DNA from: Paraburkholderia solitsugae
GTDB lineage: Bacteria > Pseudomonadota > Gammaproteobacteria > Burkholderiales > Burkholderiaceae
Reading direction: 5' to 3'
Length of the DNA: 64,000 nucleotides
Assembly (NCBI RefSeq): GCF_013177695.1
Contig: NZ_WOEY01000115.1
Location: forward strand, 62,001-126,000
Part shown: in pieces, positions 39,257-49,364 of the stretch
Layout of the letters: every line of letters starts with the position of its first letter
How positions within the stretch are numbered: the first letter of the stretch is position 1
Notes under the pieces: generated by a model
Told to the model about the DNA's origin: nothing
Databases searched by the model: none
The model's input: the letters and a program-made list of their open reading frames with translations, nothing else
Made by a program: the position numbers and the translations under genes

Positions 39257-40228
39257 TTAAACACCCGGCGTCGTTTCCTTGAACTTGCCGTACGACATCA
39301 ACCGTTCGAAACGGCGTTGACGCAGGTCGTTGATGCTCATGCCCTGGAACTGGCGCAGCGAGTCGGCGAGCGCACGGCGCAGCATCGCGGCCATGCCCTT
39401 CGGATCGCGATGCGCGCCGCCCAGCGGCTCGTTGACGATCTTGTCGATCAGGCCGAGCGCCTTGAGACGATGCGCGGTCAGGCCGAGCGCTTCCGCGGCT
39501 TCCGGCGCTTTCGCTGCGCTCTTCCACAGGATCGACGCGCAACCTTCCGGCGAAATCACCGAATAGGTCGAGAATTGCAGCATCAACACGCTGTCGCCGA
39601 CGGCAATCGCCAGCGCGCCGCCCGAGCCGCCTTCACCGATGATCGTGGCGATCAGCGGCGTCTTGAGTTCAGCCATCACGTACAGATTGCGGCCGATCGC
39701 TTCCGACTGGCCGCGCTCTTCTGCGCCGATACCCGGATAGGCACCCGGCGTATCGATGAACGTGAAGATCGGCAAGCCGAACTTCTCGGCGAGACGCATC
39801 AGGCGTTCGGCCTTGCGATAGCCTTCCGGACGCGGCATGCCGAAGTTGCGCAGCGCGCGCTCCTTGGTGTCGCGGCCCTTCTGATGGCCGATCACCATGC
39901 AAGCCTGGCCGTTAAAGCGCGCGAGGCCGCCGACGATCGACAGGTCGTCCGCATAATTGCGGTCGCCGTGAAGCTCGTGGAAATCGGTGAACAGCTCGCT
40001 CACGTAATCGAACGTGTACGGGCGTTGGGGGTGTCGGGCGATCTGCGAAACCTGCCACGGCGTGAGGTTCGCGTACAGATCTTTAGTGAGCTGTTGACTC
40101 TTCTTGGACAGCCGCTCGATTTCTTCCGAAATATCGACGGCCGAATCGTCCTGCACGAAGCGCAATTCTTCGATCTTCGCTTCGAGTTCAGCGATCGGCT
40201 GTTCGAAATCCAGAAAGGTGGTCTTCAT
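39257..40228 (-). CDS. accA: Acetyl-CoA carboxylase carboxyltransferase subunit alpha
   Basis: With AccD it forms the carboxyltransferase that makes malonyl-CoA. It has 323 residues, standard. It starts [23 protein letters not shown]. The crotonase-fold oxyanion loops appear as [21 protein letters not shown] and [15 protein letters not shown]. It is placed between alkA and tilS as in other Burkholderiaceae. Confidence 0.97.
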   Translation of the reverse strand: MKTTFLDFEQPIAELEAKIEELRFVQDDSAVDISEEIERLSKKSQQLTKDLYANLTPWQVSQIARHPQRPYTFDYVSELFTDFHELHGDRNYADDLSIVGGLARFNGQACMVIGHQKGRDTKERALRNFGMPRPEGYRKAERLMRLAEKFGLPIFTFIDTPGAYPGIGAEERGQSEAIGRNLYVMAELKTPLIATIIGEGGSGGALAIAVGDSVLMLQFSTYSVISPEGCASILWKSAAKAPEAAEALGLTAHRLKALGLIDKIVNEPLGGAHRDPKGMAAMLRRALADSLRQFQGMSINDLRQRRFERLMSYGKFKETTPGV

Positions 40229-40387
40229 TGGTTGTAATCCTTGGACTTACCGGCAGCGCGTATTCTAACCGCGCTCGCCGATGTCAAAACCATCTCGCAA
40301 CTATCAATTTTTAACAATCGATAGCTTTCGAAATAACATTGCTTCTTATTCTTTTCAAGAAAACGCCGGGCCGCCCCAAGTTTTCCG

Positions 40388-40408
40388 CCCCGCAGGAAGT
40401 CCCCTTGG
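40388..40408. repeat. Copy 2 of a dispersed intergenic motif
   Basis: It matches 12945-12965 at 20 of 21 positions and continues into G-runs and ggcctggtgcgaagcgccagg, a small inverted repeat, just downstream of the alkA stop. Confidence 0.6.
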
Positions 40409-40462
40409 GGGATTGCCCGCCCCCTCGGGGGGCCTGGTGCGAAGCGCCAGGTTTGGGGGCAC

Positions 40463-41524
40463 TTAGTAATCGACCGACAACGGATCGAGACTACGCCACA
40501 TATACCAGGTCGCGACAGTACGCCACGGCTCCCAGTTTGCCGCAACCTCACGCGCTTCACTGCGCGTAACCGGCTCGCCGCTAAAGTAATTGATGCTGAT
40601 CGCGCGGATCAAGCCGAGGTCGTCGAGCGGCAACACGTCCGGGCGCGACAGATTGAAGATCAGGAACATTTCCGCCGTCCAGCGGCCGATGCCGCGGATC
40701 TGCGTGAGTTCGGCGATCACCGCCTCGTCGTCCATCGAGGTCCACTTGCCGACGTGCAACGCGCCCGACACGAAGTGCTCTGCAAGATCGAGCACGTATT
40801 CGGCCTTGCGCTTCGACAACCCGCACGCGGTCAGCTTGTCCTGACCGAGCTTGATGAACTGCTGCGGCACGAGCTTCGGGCACGCTGCCTCGACTTTCGC
40901 CCAGACTGCTTGCGCGGATGCCACCGAAATCTGCTGCCCGACCACCGAACGCGCGAGCGTGACGAACGGATCGCCACGGCTCAGCAGATGCACCGGGCCA
41001 AACTTCGGAATCAGCTTCTTCAGAATGCGGTCGCGCTTGACGAGGTCCGCGCACGCCTTGTCCCAATATGCCGGACGGGTAACTTCAGGCGTGAGGTCGC
41101 CGATCTGCACCGGCACCGCGAGTTCAGTAGCACCCGCCGCTTCGCCGCCGGCACTCGATGACGCGCGCGTCTTACGGACGACTTCACCTTCGTGCCCTTC
41201 GTGCGTAATGCGCGCGAGTTCCTGCACGTCGCCGGCAAGTTCAGCGGGCAACCCGCCATTACTTTTTGCACGCGGTGCTTTGGCGCGCGTCGAGACAGGC
41301 GCGTGCACCGACGCGCCGTTCAGCGCGCGCTTGGCCGTGGCCTTCTTCGCTACACCCGTCGCTGCACCCACTCCCGTCTTCGCCGCCACCCCGGCGGTTT
41401 TCGACGATGCTTTTTTTACCGCGCTGCTGCCCGCGCGAGCCGACGTACGTGTCGACTTTGCCGCGGCTGCCGCGTTTGTTTGAGACGTGGCTCGTTTAGC
41501 CGGCGTCTTCGTGGCCGTTGCCAT
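40463..41524 (-). CDS. alkA: DNA-3-methyladenine glycosylase, AlkA type
   Basis: It removes alkylated purines from DNA. The C-terminal 220 residues form the HhH-GPD domain: the hairpin ELTQIRGIGRWTAEMFLIF and the catalytic Asp region LPLDDLGLIRAI. The product has 353 residues. The first 100 are low-complexity Ala/Lys/Thr/Ser (for example AKRATSQTNAAAAAKSTRT), resembling histone H1-like tails that bind DNA. It is 47 bp downstream of cysS. The enzyme call is firm; the tail function is inferred. Confidence 0.93.
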   Translation of the reverse strand: MATATKTPAKRATSQTNAAAAAKSTRTSARAGSSAVKKASSKTAGVAAKTGVGAATGVAKKATAKRALNGASVHAPVSTRAKAPRAKSNGGLPAELAGDVQELARITHEGHEGEVVRKTRASSSAGGEAAGATELAVPVQIGDLTPEVTRPAYWDKACADLVKRDRILKKLIPKFGPVHLLSRGDPFVTLARSVVGQQISVASAQAVWAKVEAACPKLVPQQFIKLGQDKLTACGLSKRKAEYVLDLAEHFVSGALHVGKWTSMDDEAVIAELTQIRGIGRWTAEMFLIFNLSRPDVLPLDDLGLIRAISINYFSGEPVTRSEAREVAANWEPWRTVATWYMWRSLDPLSVDY

Positions 41525-41571
41525 CCTGCCTCCTGCCTGGCGAGTCGATCAAAGGGAAGCTCGAGGTGCGC

Positions 41572-42969
41572 TCACACGCGCCGCCACTCGGTCAACCCGC
41601 CGGGTTTGTCTTCAAGTGCAACGCCGGCCTCGAGCAATTCGGCCCGGATCCGGTCTGCTGCCGTATAGTCTTTCGCCTGCTTGGCCGCCACGCGCGCGGC
41701 GATCTTCGCTTCGATCGCCGCGGCGTCGAGCGCGCCTTCCGCGGCGGCGCCCGCAGCCTGCTGCAGGTATGCACGCGGCTCTCGGCCGAGCAACCCGATC
41801 ACAGCGCCAAGCGAGCGCAATTGACGGGCCAGCGCGGGGTCGCGCGTGCGGTTTACTTCAGTTGCCAACTCGAACAACACCGACACTGCAACCGGCGTGT
41901 TGAAGTCGTCGTTCATGGCTGCCCGGAAACGCTGCGCATGCGCTTCGTTCCAGTCAAGCTCCGCGCTGTCGGGTATGACGTCTTTCAGCGCGGTGTACAA
42001 ACGTGCGAGGGCATTGCGGGCGTCGTCGATATGCACGTCGCTGTAATTCAACGGCGAACGGTAATGCGCGCGCGCGATAAAAAAGCGCACGACCTCGGCA
42101 TCGTACTGCGCCAATACTTCGCGGATCGTAAAGAAGTTGTTCAACGACTTCGACATCTTCTCATTGTCGATCTGGACGTAGCCGTTGTGCATCCAGTAAT
42201 TGACGAAGGTTTGTCCGGTCGCAGCTTCGCTTTGTGCAATCTCGTTCTCGTGGTGCGGAAACTGCAGATCCTGACCACCGCCGTGAATGTCGAAATGTTC
42301 GCCCAGCAACGTGCAGCCCATGGCCGAGCATTCGATATGCCAGCCCGGGCGGCCACGCCCATATTTCGAATCCCAGCCGGTGTCGGCCGGCTCGTCCGCC
42401 TTGGCCGGCTTCCACAACACGAAGTCGAGCGGGTCCTGCTTCGCGTCATTCGCAGCAACCCGTTCGCCCGCGCGCAGATCTTCAAGCGACTTGCCCGACA
42501 GCTTGCCGTAGCCCGCGAACTTGCGCACCGCGTAGTTCACGTCGCCGTCGCTCGCCTGATACGCGTAGCCGTTTGCCTCGAGCTGCTCGATCATGCCGAG
42601 CATCTGCGGGATGAAATCAGTCGCGCGCGGCTCCAGATCGGGCCGCTCGATGCCGAGCGCATCCGCGTCTTCATGCAACGCCTTGATGAAGCGATCGGTC
42701 AGCGATTTGATCGTTTCGCCGTTCTCCACTGCGCGCCGGATGATCTTGTCATCAATGTCCGTGATGTTGCGCACGTAGGTCACGTCGTAACCGAGTGTGC
42801 GCAACCACCGCTGCACGATGTCGAACACGACCATCACCCGCGCATGACCGACGTGACAATAGTCGTATACGGTCATCCCGCAGACGTACATCCGCACGAC
42901 GCCATCTTGCAGCGGCACGAAAGTTTGCTTGTCACGCGCGAGCGTGTTGTAGATGCGCAGTGATTCCAT
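41572..42969 (-). CDS. cysS: Cysteine-tRNA ligase
   Basis: It charges tRNA-Cys. It has 465 residues from the ATG at 42969 ([14 protein letters not shown]). The zinc ligand C30 and HIGH-type HVGH at 39-42 lie in [17 protein letters not shown]. The KMSKS loop is [15 protein letters not shown], and GWHIECSAM holds further zinc ligands. The frame to 43098 is an unlikely extension. It is first in the minus-strand run down to lysC. Confidence 0.97.
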   Translation of the reverse strand: MESLRIYNTLARDKQTFVPLQDGVVRMYVCGMTVYDYCHVGHARVMVVFDIVQRWLRTLGYDVTYVRNITDIDDKIIRRAVENGETIKSLTDRFIKALHEDADALGIERPDLEPRATDFIPQMLGMIEQLEANGYAYQASDGDVNYAVRKFAGYGKLSGKSLEDLRAGERVAANDAKQDPLDFVLWKPAKADEPADTGWDSKYGRGRPGWHIECSAMGCTLLGEHFDIHGGGQDLQFPHHENEIAQSEAATGQTFVNYWMHNGYVQIDNEKMSKSLNNFFTIREVLAQYDAEVVRFFIARAHYRSPLNYSDVHIDDARNALARLYTALKDVIPDSAELDWNEAHAQRFRAAMNDDFNTPVAVSVLFELATEVNRTRDPALARQLRSLGAVIGLLGREPRAYLQQAAGAAAEGALDAAAIEAKIAARVAAKQAKDYTAADRIRAELLEAGVALEDKPGGLTEWRRV

Positions 42970-43237
42970 AGAGAACGGTGCGTGGGCCGAAAGAAATCCG
43001 CAATGTGTTTCGTGCTGTTTCGTGCATGAGGCCCCCGCGGGAAGACGGCGGGTGCTTCCTGTACTGCCGCTCTGTACTACAAGCACGCACAGCAGCAAAC
43101 CGGTGCACCTGGTGCGGCGGTCAGGCTGCGATCAAGGCGGAGACGACCACGAGTGGCGAAAAGACAGTTTGCGGTTCGACGGAACGCGCAGACCTTTTGT
43201 TAGAATGGGTCGGAGTATAACATCCAGACCCGAGCCT

Positions 43238-43969
43238 ATGAAACCTTCCAGCGGCCGCGCGCGCAGCGCTGCGACCCTCGCCGCGACGGCATTCTGCGCC
43301 GTCGTCCTCACGGTCTTGCCGGGTTCTGCCGCGTATGCGCAGAAAGCCCCCACGCTACCGCAGGGCCCCGCCGTGCGTGACAATACGCCGGAGATCGACG
43401 CCTCGATTGCGCAGAAGAACTGGCAAGCCGCGCTGACCCAGCTCGACGCGCGCATCGCCTCGAATCCGCATGACGCGCAAGCAAAATTCAAGCGCGGCAC
43501 GGTGCTGGCCCATCTGGATCGCGACGACGATGCGATCACCGCGTTCACCGAACTCACGCAACTGTATCCGGAGCTGCCCGAGCCTTATAACAACCTGGCG
43601 GCGCTCTATGCGAAGCACGGCCGTTATGACGAAGCACGCGCCGCGCTCGAAACCGCGATCAAGGTGAATCCGGGCTACGGTCTCGCGTACGAGAATCTCG
43701 GCGATCTGTACCTGCGCATGGCCGACGCGGCTTACCGTCGCGCGCAAAGCCTCGGCAAAGCGAGCGCCGCCACCGCGCAGCGCCTCGCCGACATCCAGAA
43801 GGTCATCTCGCCGCCCAAGAGCACCGCGCCGGTGAAGAAGGTCGCCGCCGCGCCTGCCGAGGCCAGTGCCGCGCGAGAGAGCTCAGACATGACACAGACA
43901 CCGAGCTTCCAGTTCGGCGGCCCAAATGGCTCGCTCGCCATGCCGCCGTACATGGCGCCGTCGAAATAA
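43238..43969 (+). CDS. Exported tetratricopeptide-repeat protein
   Basis: It has 243 residues. The ATG at 43238 gives a Sec signal peptide (LAATAFCAVVLTVLPGSAAYAQ). Three TPR units follow in residues about 65-175, including AKFKRGTVLAHLDRDDDAITAF, EPYNNLAALYAKHGRYDEARAAL and LAYENLGDLYLRMADAAYRR. The end is Ala/Pro-rich. It is likely a periplasmic scaffold of unknown partner. It is divergent from cysS and 49 bp upstream of the exported cyclophilin, perhaps cotranscribed. A shorter cyclophilin-linked TPR role is only a guess. Confidence 0.88.
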   Translation: MKPSSGRARSAATLAATAFCAVVLTVLPGSAAYAQKAPTLPQGPAVRDNTPEIDASIAQKNWQAALTQLDARIASNPHDAQAKFKRGTVLAHLDRDDDAITAFTELTQLYPELPEPYNNLAALYAKHGRYDEARAALETAIKVNPGYGLAYENLGDLYLRMADAAYRRAQSLGKASAATAQRLADIQKVISPPKSTAPVKKVAAAPAEASAARESSDMTQTPSFQFGGPNGSLAMPPYMAPSK

Positions 43970-44018
43970 CACCGTCACCGTTTTCGGCAACACGTTTTTT
44001 CCAACCCTGAGGATCTTC

Positions 44019-44600
44019 ATGAAATGGTTGATGTTGGCGCTCGGCAGCGCCGCCCTGATCGCAAACGCCCCCGCCTTTGCCCAGTCCGGTTCGCAGGCCG
44101 CGCATCCGTCCGTCCTCTTCAAGACCACGGAAGGCGACATCCGCGTCGAGTTGTATCCTGAGAAGGCGCCGAAAACCGTCGCCAATTTCCTCGACTACGT
44201 GAAGTCAGGCCAGTACAGCGGCACGATTTTCCATCGCGTGATTCGCGGCTTCATGATTCAGGGTGGCGGTTATACGCAAAGCTTCGCTGAGAAGCCCACA
44301 CGCGCGCCGATTCCGCTCGAAAGCCGTAGCGGTCTGAAGAACACCGCCGGCACGCTCGCCATGGCGCGCACCAGCGATCCGGATTCGGCCACCGCGCAGT
44401 TCTTCATCAACACGGTGGACAACGCCGGCCTCGACTATCCGAATCCGGACGGCAACGGCTACGCGGTGTTCGGCAAGGTCACGAGCGGCATGGACGTCGT
44501 GAAGAAGATCGAGGGCACGCCTACCACCACGCGTGGCCCGATGAGCGACGTGCCGCAAAAGCCGATCGTGATTGAGTCGGCTACGGTCGTCGGCAAGTAA
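44019..44600 (+). CDS. ppiA: Periplasmic peptidyl-prolyl cis-trans isomerase, cyclophilin
   Basis: It has 193 residues with a signal peptide MKWLMLALGSAALIANAPAFAQ. The cyclophilin domain shows TTEGDIRVELYPEKAPKTVANFLDY, the active-site Arg in [15 protein letters not shown], and [20 protein letters not shown]. It catalyses proline isomerisation during envelope protein folding. The cytoplasmic paralogue is the next gene, 159 bp on. Confidence 0.95.
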   Translation: MKWLMLALGSAALIANAPAFAQSGSQAAHPSVLFKTTEGDIRVELYPEKAPKTVANFLDYVKSGQYSGTIFHRVIRGFMIQGGGYTQSFAEKPTRAPIPLESRSGLKNTAGTLAMARTSDPDSATAQFFINTVDNAGLDYPNPDGNGYAVFGKVTSGMDVVKKIEGTPTTTRGPMSDVPQKPIVIESATVVGK

Positions 44601-44759
44601 CAGAAGACAAAGCAGCACTGAAACAGCACGAACAGCACTTGGCACCCTGCACAGGAAGTCAGCGCTCAATCCATGCACCCGGCGCGGCCCGCCGTCATCG
44701 CACCTCACATGACGGCCGGCCGTGTCTTTTACCCACCCTGTTCATCAAAGGATTCCATC

Positions 44760-45254
44760 ATGGTTGAACTGCATACAAACCACGGCGTCATCAAACTCGA
44801 ACTGGACGCTGAAAAGGCGCCGAAGTCGGTTGAGAACTTCCTCAACTACGTGAAGGCCGGTCACTACGACAACACGGTGTTCCACCGCGTGATCGACGGC
44901 TTCATGATCCAGGGCGGCGGTTTCGAACCCGGCATGAAGCAGAAGCCGACGGCTGAGCCGATCACCAACGAAGCGAACAACGGCCTGAAGAACGTCAACG
45001 GCTCGATCGCGATGGCTCGCACGAACGACCCGCATTCGGCGACCGCGCAATTCTTCATCAACGTGAACGACAACGACTTCCTGAACCACTCGTCGCCGAC
45101 GCCGCAGGGCTGGGGCTACGCCGTGTTCGGCAAGGTGGTCGACGGCATGGACATTGTCGAGAAGATCAAGAAGGTCAAGACGGGTTCGAAGGGCTTCCAT
45201 CAGGACGTGCCGGCCGACGACGTCGTGATCGAAAAAGCAGTGATCGTCGACTAA
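44760..45254 (+). CDS. ppiB: Cytoplasmic peptidyl-prolyl cis-trans isomerase B
   Basis: It has 164 residues, no signal peptide. The domain begins [28 protein letters not shown], with the active-site Arg in [18 protein letters not shown] and [19 protein letters not shown]. It sits between the exported cyclophilin and lpxH, the usual beta-proteobacterial ppiA-ppiB-lpxH order. Confidence 0.96.
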   Translation: MVELHTNHGVIKLELDAEKAPKSVENFLNYVKAGHYDNTVFHRVIDGFMIQGGGFEPGMKQKPTAEPITNEANNGLKNVNGSIAMARTNDPHSATAQFFINVNDNDFLNHSSPTPQGWGYAVFGKVVDGMDIVEKIKKVKTGSKGFHQDVPADDVVIEKAVIVD

Positions 45255-45301
45255 GCGTCCGATAAGTGCCAACCCGTTTGAACTGAAATCAGGCACCTTC
45301 A

Positions 45302-46099
45302 ATGCTGCAAGAAACGCCGCTGCGAAGCGTCGCCGCGGGCGTGCCTGGCGAGGGCAAACGCCCGCACGCCGCACGCCCGTTTTTTCTCCTCTCCGATATT
45401 CATCTGAGCGAGGCGATTCCGCACACGGTCGCCGCGTTCGAGCACTTCATTCGCGTCACGGCTGAGCAGGCGGATTCGGTTTTCATTCTCGGCGACCTGT
45501 TCGAGTACTGGATCGGCGACGACATGCTCGCCGAGCCGTTCGTCGCGCGCATGGCGGCGTTGCTGCATACGCTGTCGGAACGCGGCATCGCGCTCTACAT
45601 CATGCACGGCAATCGCGACTTTCTACTCGGCAAGCGTTTCATGAAAGCGGCCGGCGCGATCTGGCTACCCGATCCGTTTGTGATCACCGCATTCGGAACG
45701 CGTATCGCGCTCGCGCACGGTGATGGCCTCTGCACCTCGGATCGCGGCTATCAATTATTCCGGCGCTTTGCGCGCAGCCGTTTCGCGCAGATGCTGTTTC
45801 TCGCGTGGCCGTTTCGCTGGCGTCAGGCACTGGCGGAAAACATGCGGTCGAAAAGCGAGCTAGGCCGCTCGCGTCCGATTTTGGCGAAGTATGACGTGAC
45901 GCCGAAGGCCGTCGCGGCGTTATTCAAGTCGTCGAAAACGGCCACGATGATCCATGGGCACACGCATCGGCCGGCGCGGCATCGTGAGCTGGCCGGCACG
46001 CGCTGGGTTTTGCCGGATTGGGATCTCGACCACGGCGAGCGCCGTGGCGGTTATCTGCGGATCGATGCGGAAGGGATTCGGGCGTTGCCGCTGGATTGA
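45302..46099 (+). CDS. lpxH: UDP-2,3-diacylglucosamine diphosphatase
   Basis: It hydrolyses UDP-2,3-diacylglucosamine to lipid X in lipid A synthesis. It has 265 residues. The metallophosphoesterase metal ligands lie in LLSDIHLS, LGDLFEYWIGDD, MHGNRDFLLG, LAHGDGLCT and IHGHTHRPA. It is a peripheral inner-membrane enzyme. The first 20 residues are a short family-variable lead. It follows ppiB by 47 bp and is convergent with cysE. Confidence 0.95.
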   Translation: MLQETPLRSVAAGVPGEGKRPHAARPFFLLSDIHLSEAIPHTVAAFEHFIRVTAEQADSVFILGDLFEYWIGDDMLAEPFVARMAALLHTLSERGIALYIMHGNRDFLLGKRFMKAAGAIWLPDPFVITAFGTRIALAHGDGLCTSDRGYQLFRRFARSRFAQMLFLAWPFRWRQALAENMRSKSELGRSRPILAKYDVTPKAVAALFKSSKTATMIHGHTHRPARHRELAGTRWVLPDWDLDHGERRGGYLRIDAEGIRALPLD

Positions 46100-46103
46100 T
46101 CGC

Positions 46104-46946
46104 TTAGCGCTCCACCGCCGCCCCATCCACCTTGCCGGCGATCGCAGCCGATAGGCGCCGCAAATCGAGCAATGCCGCGTCGGCGCCTTGCAGCCCTTCC
46201 AGACTGGTTCCCAGCCGCTCCAGCGCGTCGACGATCTCATCGATGCGCTTCGACTGCGAGGCGGCGTGATCGATCAGGCCGTGAATTGCCAGCGACACCG
46301 GATCGTCCGCATTCGGCGTGATGCCGTAGGCGCAGAATGCGCTCCTTTCCTGCACAGTCTTCGACTCACGCGACGCGCCATTTGCCGAGACGCTCGCCGA
46401 ACCCGCCGCCGCAGCAGCCACGGCAGCCGCCGCCGGGACGATGATGCGCGCCGGATTGCCCACCGCCGTGCCGCGTGCCGGCACCGGCTTCGTGACGACT
46501 GCATTCGAGCCGATCTTCGCATCCGCACCGATGGTAAAGCCGCCCAGCACCTTCGCCCCCGCCCCGACGATCACGCCGCGTTCAAGCGTGGGATGCCGTT
46601 TCGCCCCCCGCGTGAGCGACGTGCCGCCGAGCGTCACGCCCTGGTAGATCGTGCAGTCGTCGCCGATTTGCGCCGTCTCGCCAATCACGACGCCCATGCC
46701 GTGATCGATGAACACGCGGCGGCCCAGCGTCGCGCCTGGATGAATTTCGATGCCGGTCATGAAACGCGCCATCTGCGAGATGAAACGCGCGAGCCAGCGG
46801 CGTTTAGCCTGCCAGCATGCGTGCGCGAGCCGGTGCAGCACGAGTGCGTGCAGACCCGGGTAACACGTGAGGACTTCCCAGGCGCTGCGGGCGGCGGGAT
46901 CGCGCTCGCGGATCGTGGCAATGTCTTCGCGAAGTCTCGTGAACAT
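46104..46946 (-). CDS. cysE: Serine O-acetyltransferase
   Basis: It makes O-acetylserine for cysteine synthesis. It has 280 residues from the ATG at 46946. The N-terminal helical part is [21 protein letters not shown]. The left-handed beta-helix includes [25 protein letters not shown] and [13 protein letters not shown], with the catalytic His and Asp. After NPARI an Ala-rich linker leads to a C-terminal segment [25 protein letters not shown], typical of beta-proteobacterial CysE. Confidence 0.95.
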   Translation of the reverse strand: MFTRLREDIATIRERDPAARSAWEVLTCYPGLHALVLHRLAHACWQAKRRWLARFISQMARFMTGIEIHPGATLGRRVFIDHGMGVVIGETAQIGDDCTIYQGVTLGGTSLTRGAKRHPTLERGVIVGAGAKVLGGFTIGADAKIGSNAVVTKPVPARGTAVGNPARIIVPAAAAVAAAAAGSASVSANGASRESKTVQERSAFCAYGITPNADDPVSLAIHGLIDHAASQSKRIDEIVDALERLGTSLEGLQGADAALLDLRRLSAAIAGKVDGAAVER

Positions 46947-47124
46947 GGCAGGAACTGTGTCGTGGGGGAAAAGACCGCATGCGCGAAACACCACGCATGG
47001 CGAATGCTTGCCGCATAGCAGATCGGCAGCTTTGCTTAGAACGTTTCGAGCAATTGTAGGGCGATTGCGCGAAACCTGCCGGAAGCCCACGCTGCCGGCA
47101 AGGTCGTCGATGGGGGCGCTGCCC

Positions 47125-47961
47125 TTAAGAAGCGTCGTCGCCCGGCGCTTTGGTCTTCAGCAGAATATGCTTGGCGATGCCGCGCACGATATTCACTTCT
47201 TCGCGCTCCAGACCGGAACGCGCGAACAGGCGCCGCAAGCGCGACATCAGCTTCTTGGGATTGGCCGGATCGAGAAACTCGAGCGCGACCAGCGCACTTT
47301 CCAGATGCGTGTACATGCTTTCGATCTCGTCGCTCGCCGCCCGCGCGCCGACCGGCTCGCCCTGCCCCGCGGACACCTGAGCCGCGGCAGGCATCGCGGG
47401 CGTTGCCTCGCCATCAGACAAATAGGCCGTGCGCAATTCATACGCCAACACCTGCACGGCCTGCGCAAGATTAAGCGAACTGTAGGCCGGATTGGCCGGA
47501 ATATGCGCGAGCGCGCTACAACGCTCGACGTCCTCATTCGACAAACCTGTGCGCTCGTTGCCGAACACCAACGCGATCTCGCCACGCACCGCCTGCTCAC
47601 GCGCGGCACCGGCCGCGGCACGCGGCGTCCATTGCGGCGGCCCGTATTCACGCAGCCGCGCGGTCAGCGCGATCGACCAATGCACGCCGCTCAACGCATC
47701 GGCAAGCGTCGACACGACGTGTGCGGATGCCAGCACGTCGTCAGCGCCGCTCGCCATGGCGATGGCTTCCGGATCGCTTTGCACGTGCGGCACGCGTGGC
47801 GACACCAGCACGAGGCGCGAGAAACCCATAGTTTTCAGCGCGCGCGCCGCGGCACCGACGTTGCCGGGATGGCTGGGCTCGACGAGCACGAAGCGCGTCG
47901 ACGTAAAACCGCCGCGCAGGTCCGCCACGGCGGGATCGGAAGAATGGTGCGTGTGGTCCAC
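47125..47961 (-). CDS. trmJ: tRNA (cytidine/uridine-2'-O)-methyltransferase TrmJ
   Basis: This SPOUT-class methyltransferase modifies position 32 of certain tRNAs. The knot region is [24 protein letters not shown] near residue 20-45, with [18 protein letters not shown] and [21 protein letters not shown]. The GTG at 47961 gives 278 residues; an ATG at 48084 would extend 41 residues of Leu/Gly-rich sequence, less likely. It is divergent from suhB with 364 bp between starts. Confidence 0.92.
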   Translation of the reverse strand: MDHTHHSSDPAVADLRGGFTSTRFVLVEPSHPGNVGAAARALKTMGFSRLVLVSPRVPHVQSDPEAIAMASGADDVLASAHVVSTLADALSGVHWSIALTARLREYGPPQWTPRAAAGAAREQAVRGEIALVFGNERTGLSNEDVERCSALAHIPANPAYSSLNLAQAVQVLAYELRTAYLSDGEATPAMPAAAQVSAGQGEPVGARAASDEIESMYTHLESALVALEFLDPANPKKLMSRLRRLFARSGLEREEVNIVRGIAKHILLKTKAPGDDAS

Positions 47962-48325
47962 GATGGAATTCTGCAAGGTAAAGAATGCGTATGGTAGCGC
48001 CAACCCCGCGTCGGCTCCGAATTGCGCGTAACGGCCGCACAAAATGCCCGCCAATCGGCCGTCTTGCCGCGTGGCGGGCAGCAATCGCTGCCGTGGCGCC
48101 GGGACTCAGGTAAAATACCGATATTCGCGCCCGGTTTTCGCCTACGAAAAGTCCAGCGCCTCGTTCTTATTCAATTCGTCTCCGTCGGCGGAATGCGCAC
48201 CCGGTCGCTTATCGGACGTGCGTTCCGTGTTGTTTCCGCGCCCCTTGATGGTGCTCAATCAGCGCTCATCCCGCGCTCATTTACCGGTCAGCAGCCGTGC
48301 TGCCCCGGCACAAGGATCCAGTCTC
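47962..48325. other. Divergent intergenic region trmJ-suhB
   Basis: These 364 bp should hold both promoters. A -10-like taaaat (about 48112-48117) faces suhB. I see no RNA gene and no convincing coding frame. Confidence 0.5.
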
Positions 48326-49129
48326 ATGCATCCCATGCTCAATATCGCTGTCAAGGCCGCGCGCCGTGCAGCTCAGCTCATCAATCGCGCGTCGCTCGAC
48401 CTCGATCTCCTCCAGGTCAGCAAGAAACAGCACAACGATTTCGTCACGGAGGTCGATAAAGCGTCTGAAGCGGCGATCATCGATACGCTCAAGACCGCCT
48501 ACCCCGATCACGCCATCCTCGCCGAAGAATCGGGCAAGTCGGACAACGAGTCCGAATTCCAATGGATCATCGATCCGCTCGACGGCACCACCAATTTCAT
48601 CCACGGCTTCCCGTATTACTGCGTGTCGATCGCGCTCGCCCACAAGGGTATCGTGACGCAGTCGGTGGTCTATGATCCGACCCGCAATGACCTGTTCACC
48701 GCCTCGCGCGGCCGCGGCGCGTTCCTGAACGACCGCCGCATCCGCGTCGCCAAGCGCGACCGCCTGGCCGACGGCCTGATCGGCACGGGCTTCCCGTTCC
48801 GCGAAAAGGACGGCCTCGAAGCGTACGGCCGCCAGTTCGCTGAAATGACTGAAGCCTGCGCCGGCCTGCGCCGTCCGGGCGCCGCCGCGCTCGATCTGGC
48901 CAACGTCGCTGCCGGCCGCATGGACGGCTTCTTCGAGCAAGGTCTGAATCCGTGGGACGTCGCCGCTGGCAGCCTGCTGATCACGGAAGCCGGTGGTCTG
49001 GTCGGCAATTACACGGGCGACTCGGACTTCCTGCACGTCGGCGAAATCGTCGCGGGCAATCCGAAGGTCTATGCGCAGATGATCCCGATCCTGTCGCGCT
49101 ATAGCCGCACGCGCCAGCAATCGGCTTAA
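48326..49129 (+). CDS. suhB: Inositol monophosphatase family protein
   Basis: This 267-residue Mg-dependent phosphatase has [21 protein letters not shown], with metal-binding Asp residues, [10 protein letters not shown] and [20 protein letters not shown]. In E. coli SuhB also acts in rRNA antitermination. The start is the ATG at 48326 ([21 protein letters not shown]). The longer open frame to 48044 overlaps the promoter region and is rejected. A terminator with a UUCG loop follows. Confidence 0.95.
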   Translation: MHPMLNIAVKAARRAAQLINRASLDLDLLQVSKKQHNDFVTEVDKASEAAIIDTLKTAYPDHAILAEESGKSDNESEFQWIIDPLDGTTNFIHGFPYYCVSIALAHKGIVTQSVVYDPTRNDLFTASRGRGAFLNDRRIRVAKRDRLADGLIGTGFPFREKDGLEAYGRQFAEMTEACAGLRRPGAAALDLANVAAGRMDGFFEQGLNPWDVAAGSLLITEAGGLVGNYTGDSDFLHVGEIVAGNPKVYAQMIPILSRYSRTRQQSA

Positions 49130-49200
49130 GGATCTCAGATCCCCGGCCTGGAGCCTGAGCCCGTTATCCGGCCGGCTCTGCGCCGGCATCAGCATCACGT

Positions 49201-49222
49201 AAAGCGGCTTCGGCCGCTTTTT
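49201..49222 (+). terminator. Terminator after suhB
   Basis: An 8-bp stem aaagcggc / gccgcttt closes on a ttcg tetraloop, followed by T residues. It lies 72 bp after the suhB stop. Confidence 0.85.
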
Positions 49223-49364
49223 CGTTGGCGCGCCTGCAACCCGCAGGCGTTCGTGCTACAAAGCGGGAGGCCGCGCCGGCACGCTCGATCGTCGGTTGCG
49301 TTTCGCGCGTTCTTCGCAGCGCCCTGCTTCGCGCCAGAGTTGCGCGCAGCTTCCGATCCGCTTC

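Noticed and set aside
48044-48325. Upstream extension of suhB
   Set aside because: The first 94 codons of the longer frame are not SuhB-like; the ATG at 48326 starts the conserved sequence.
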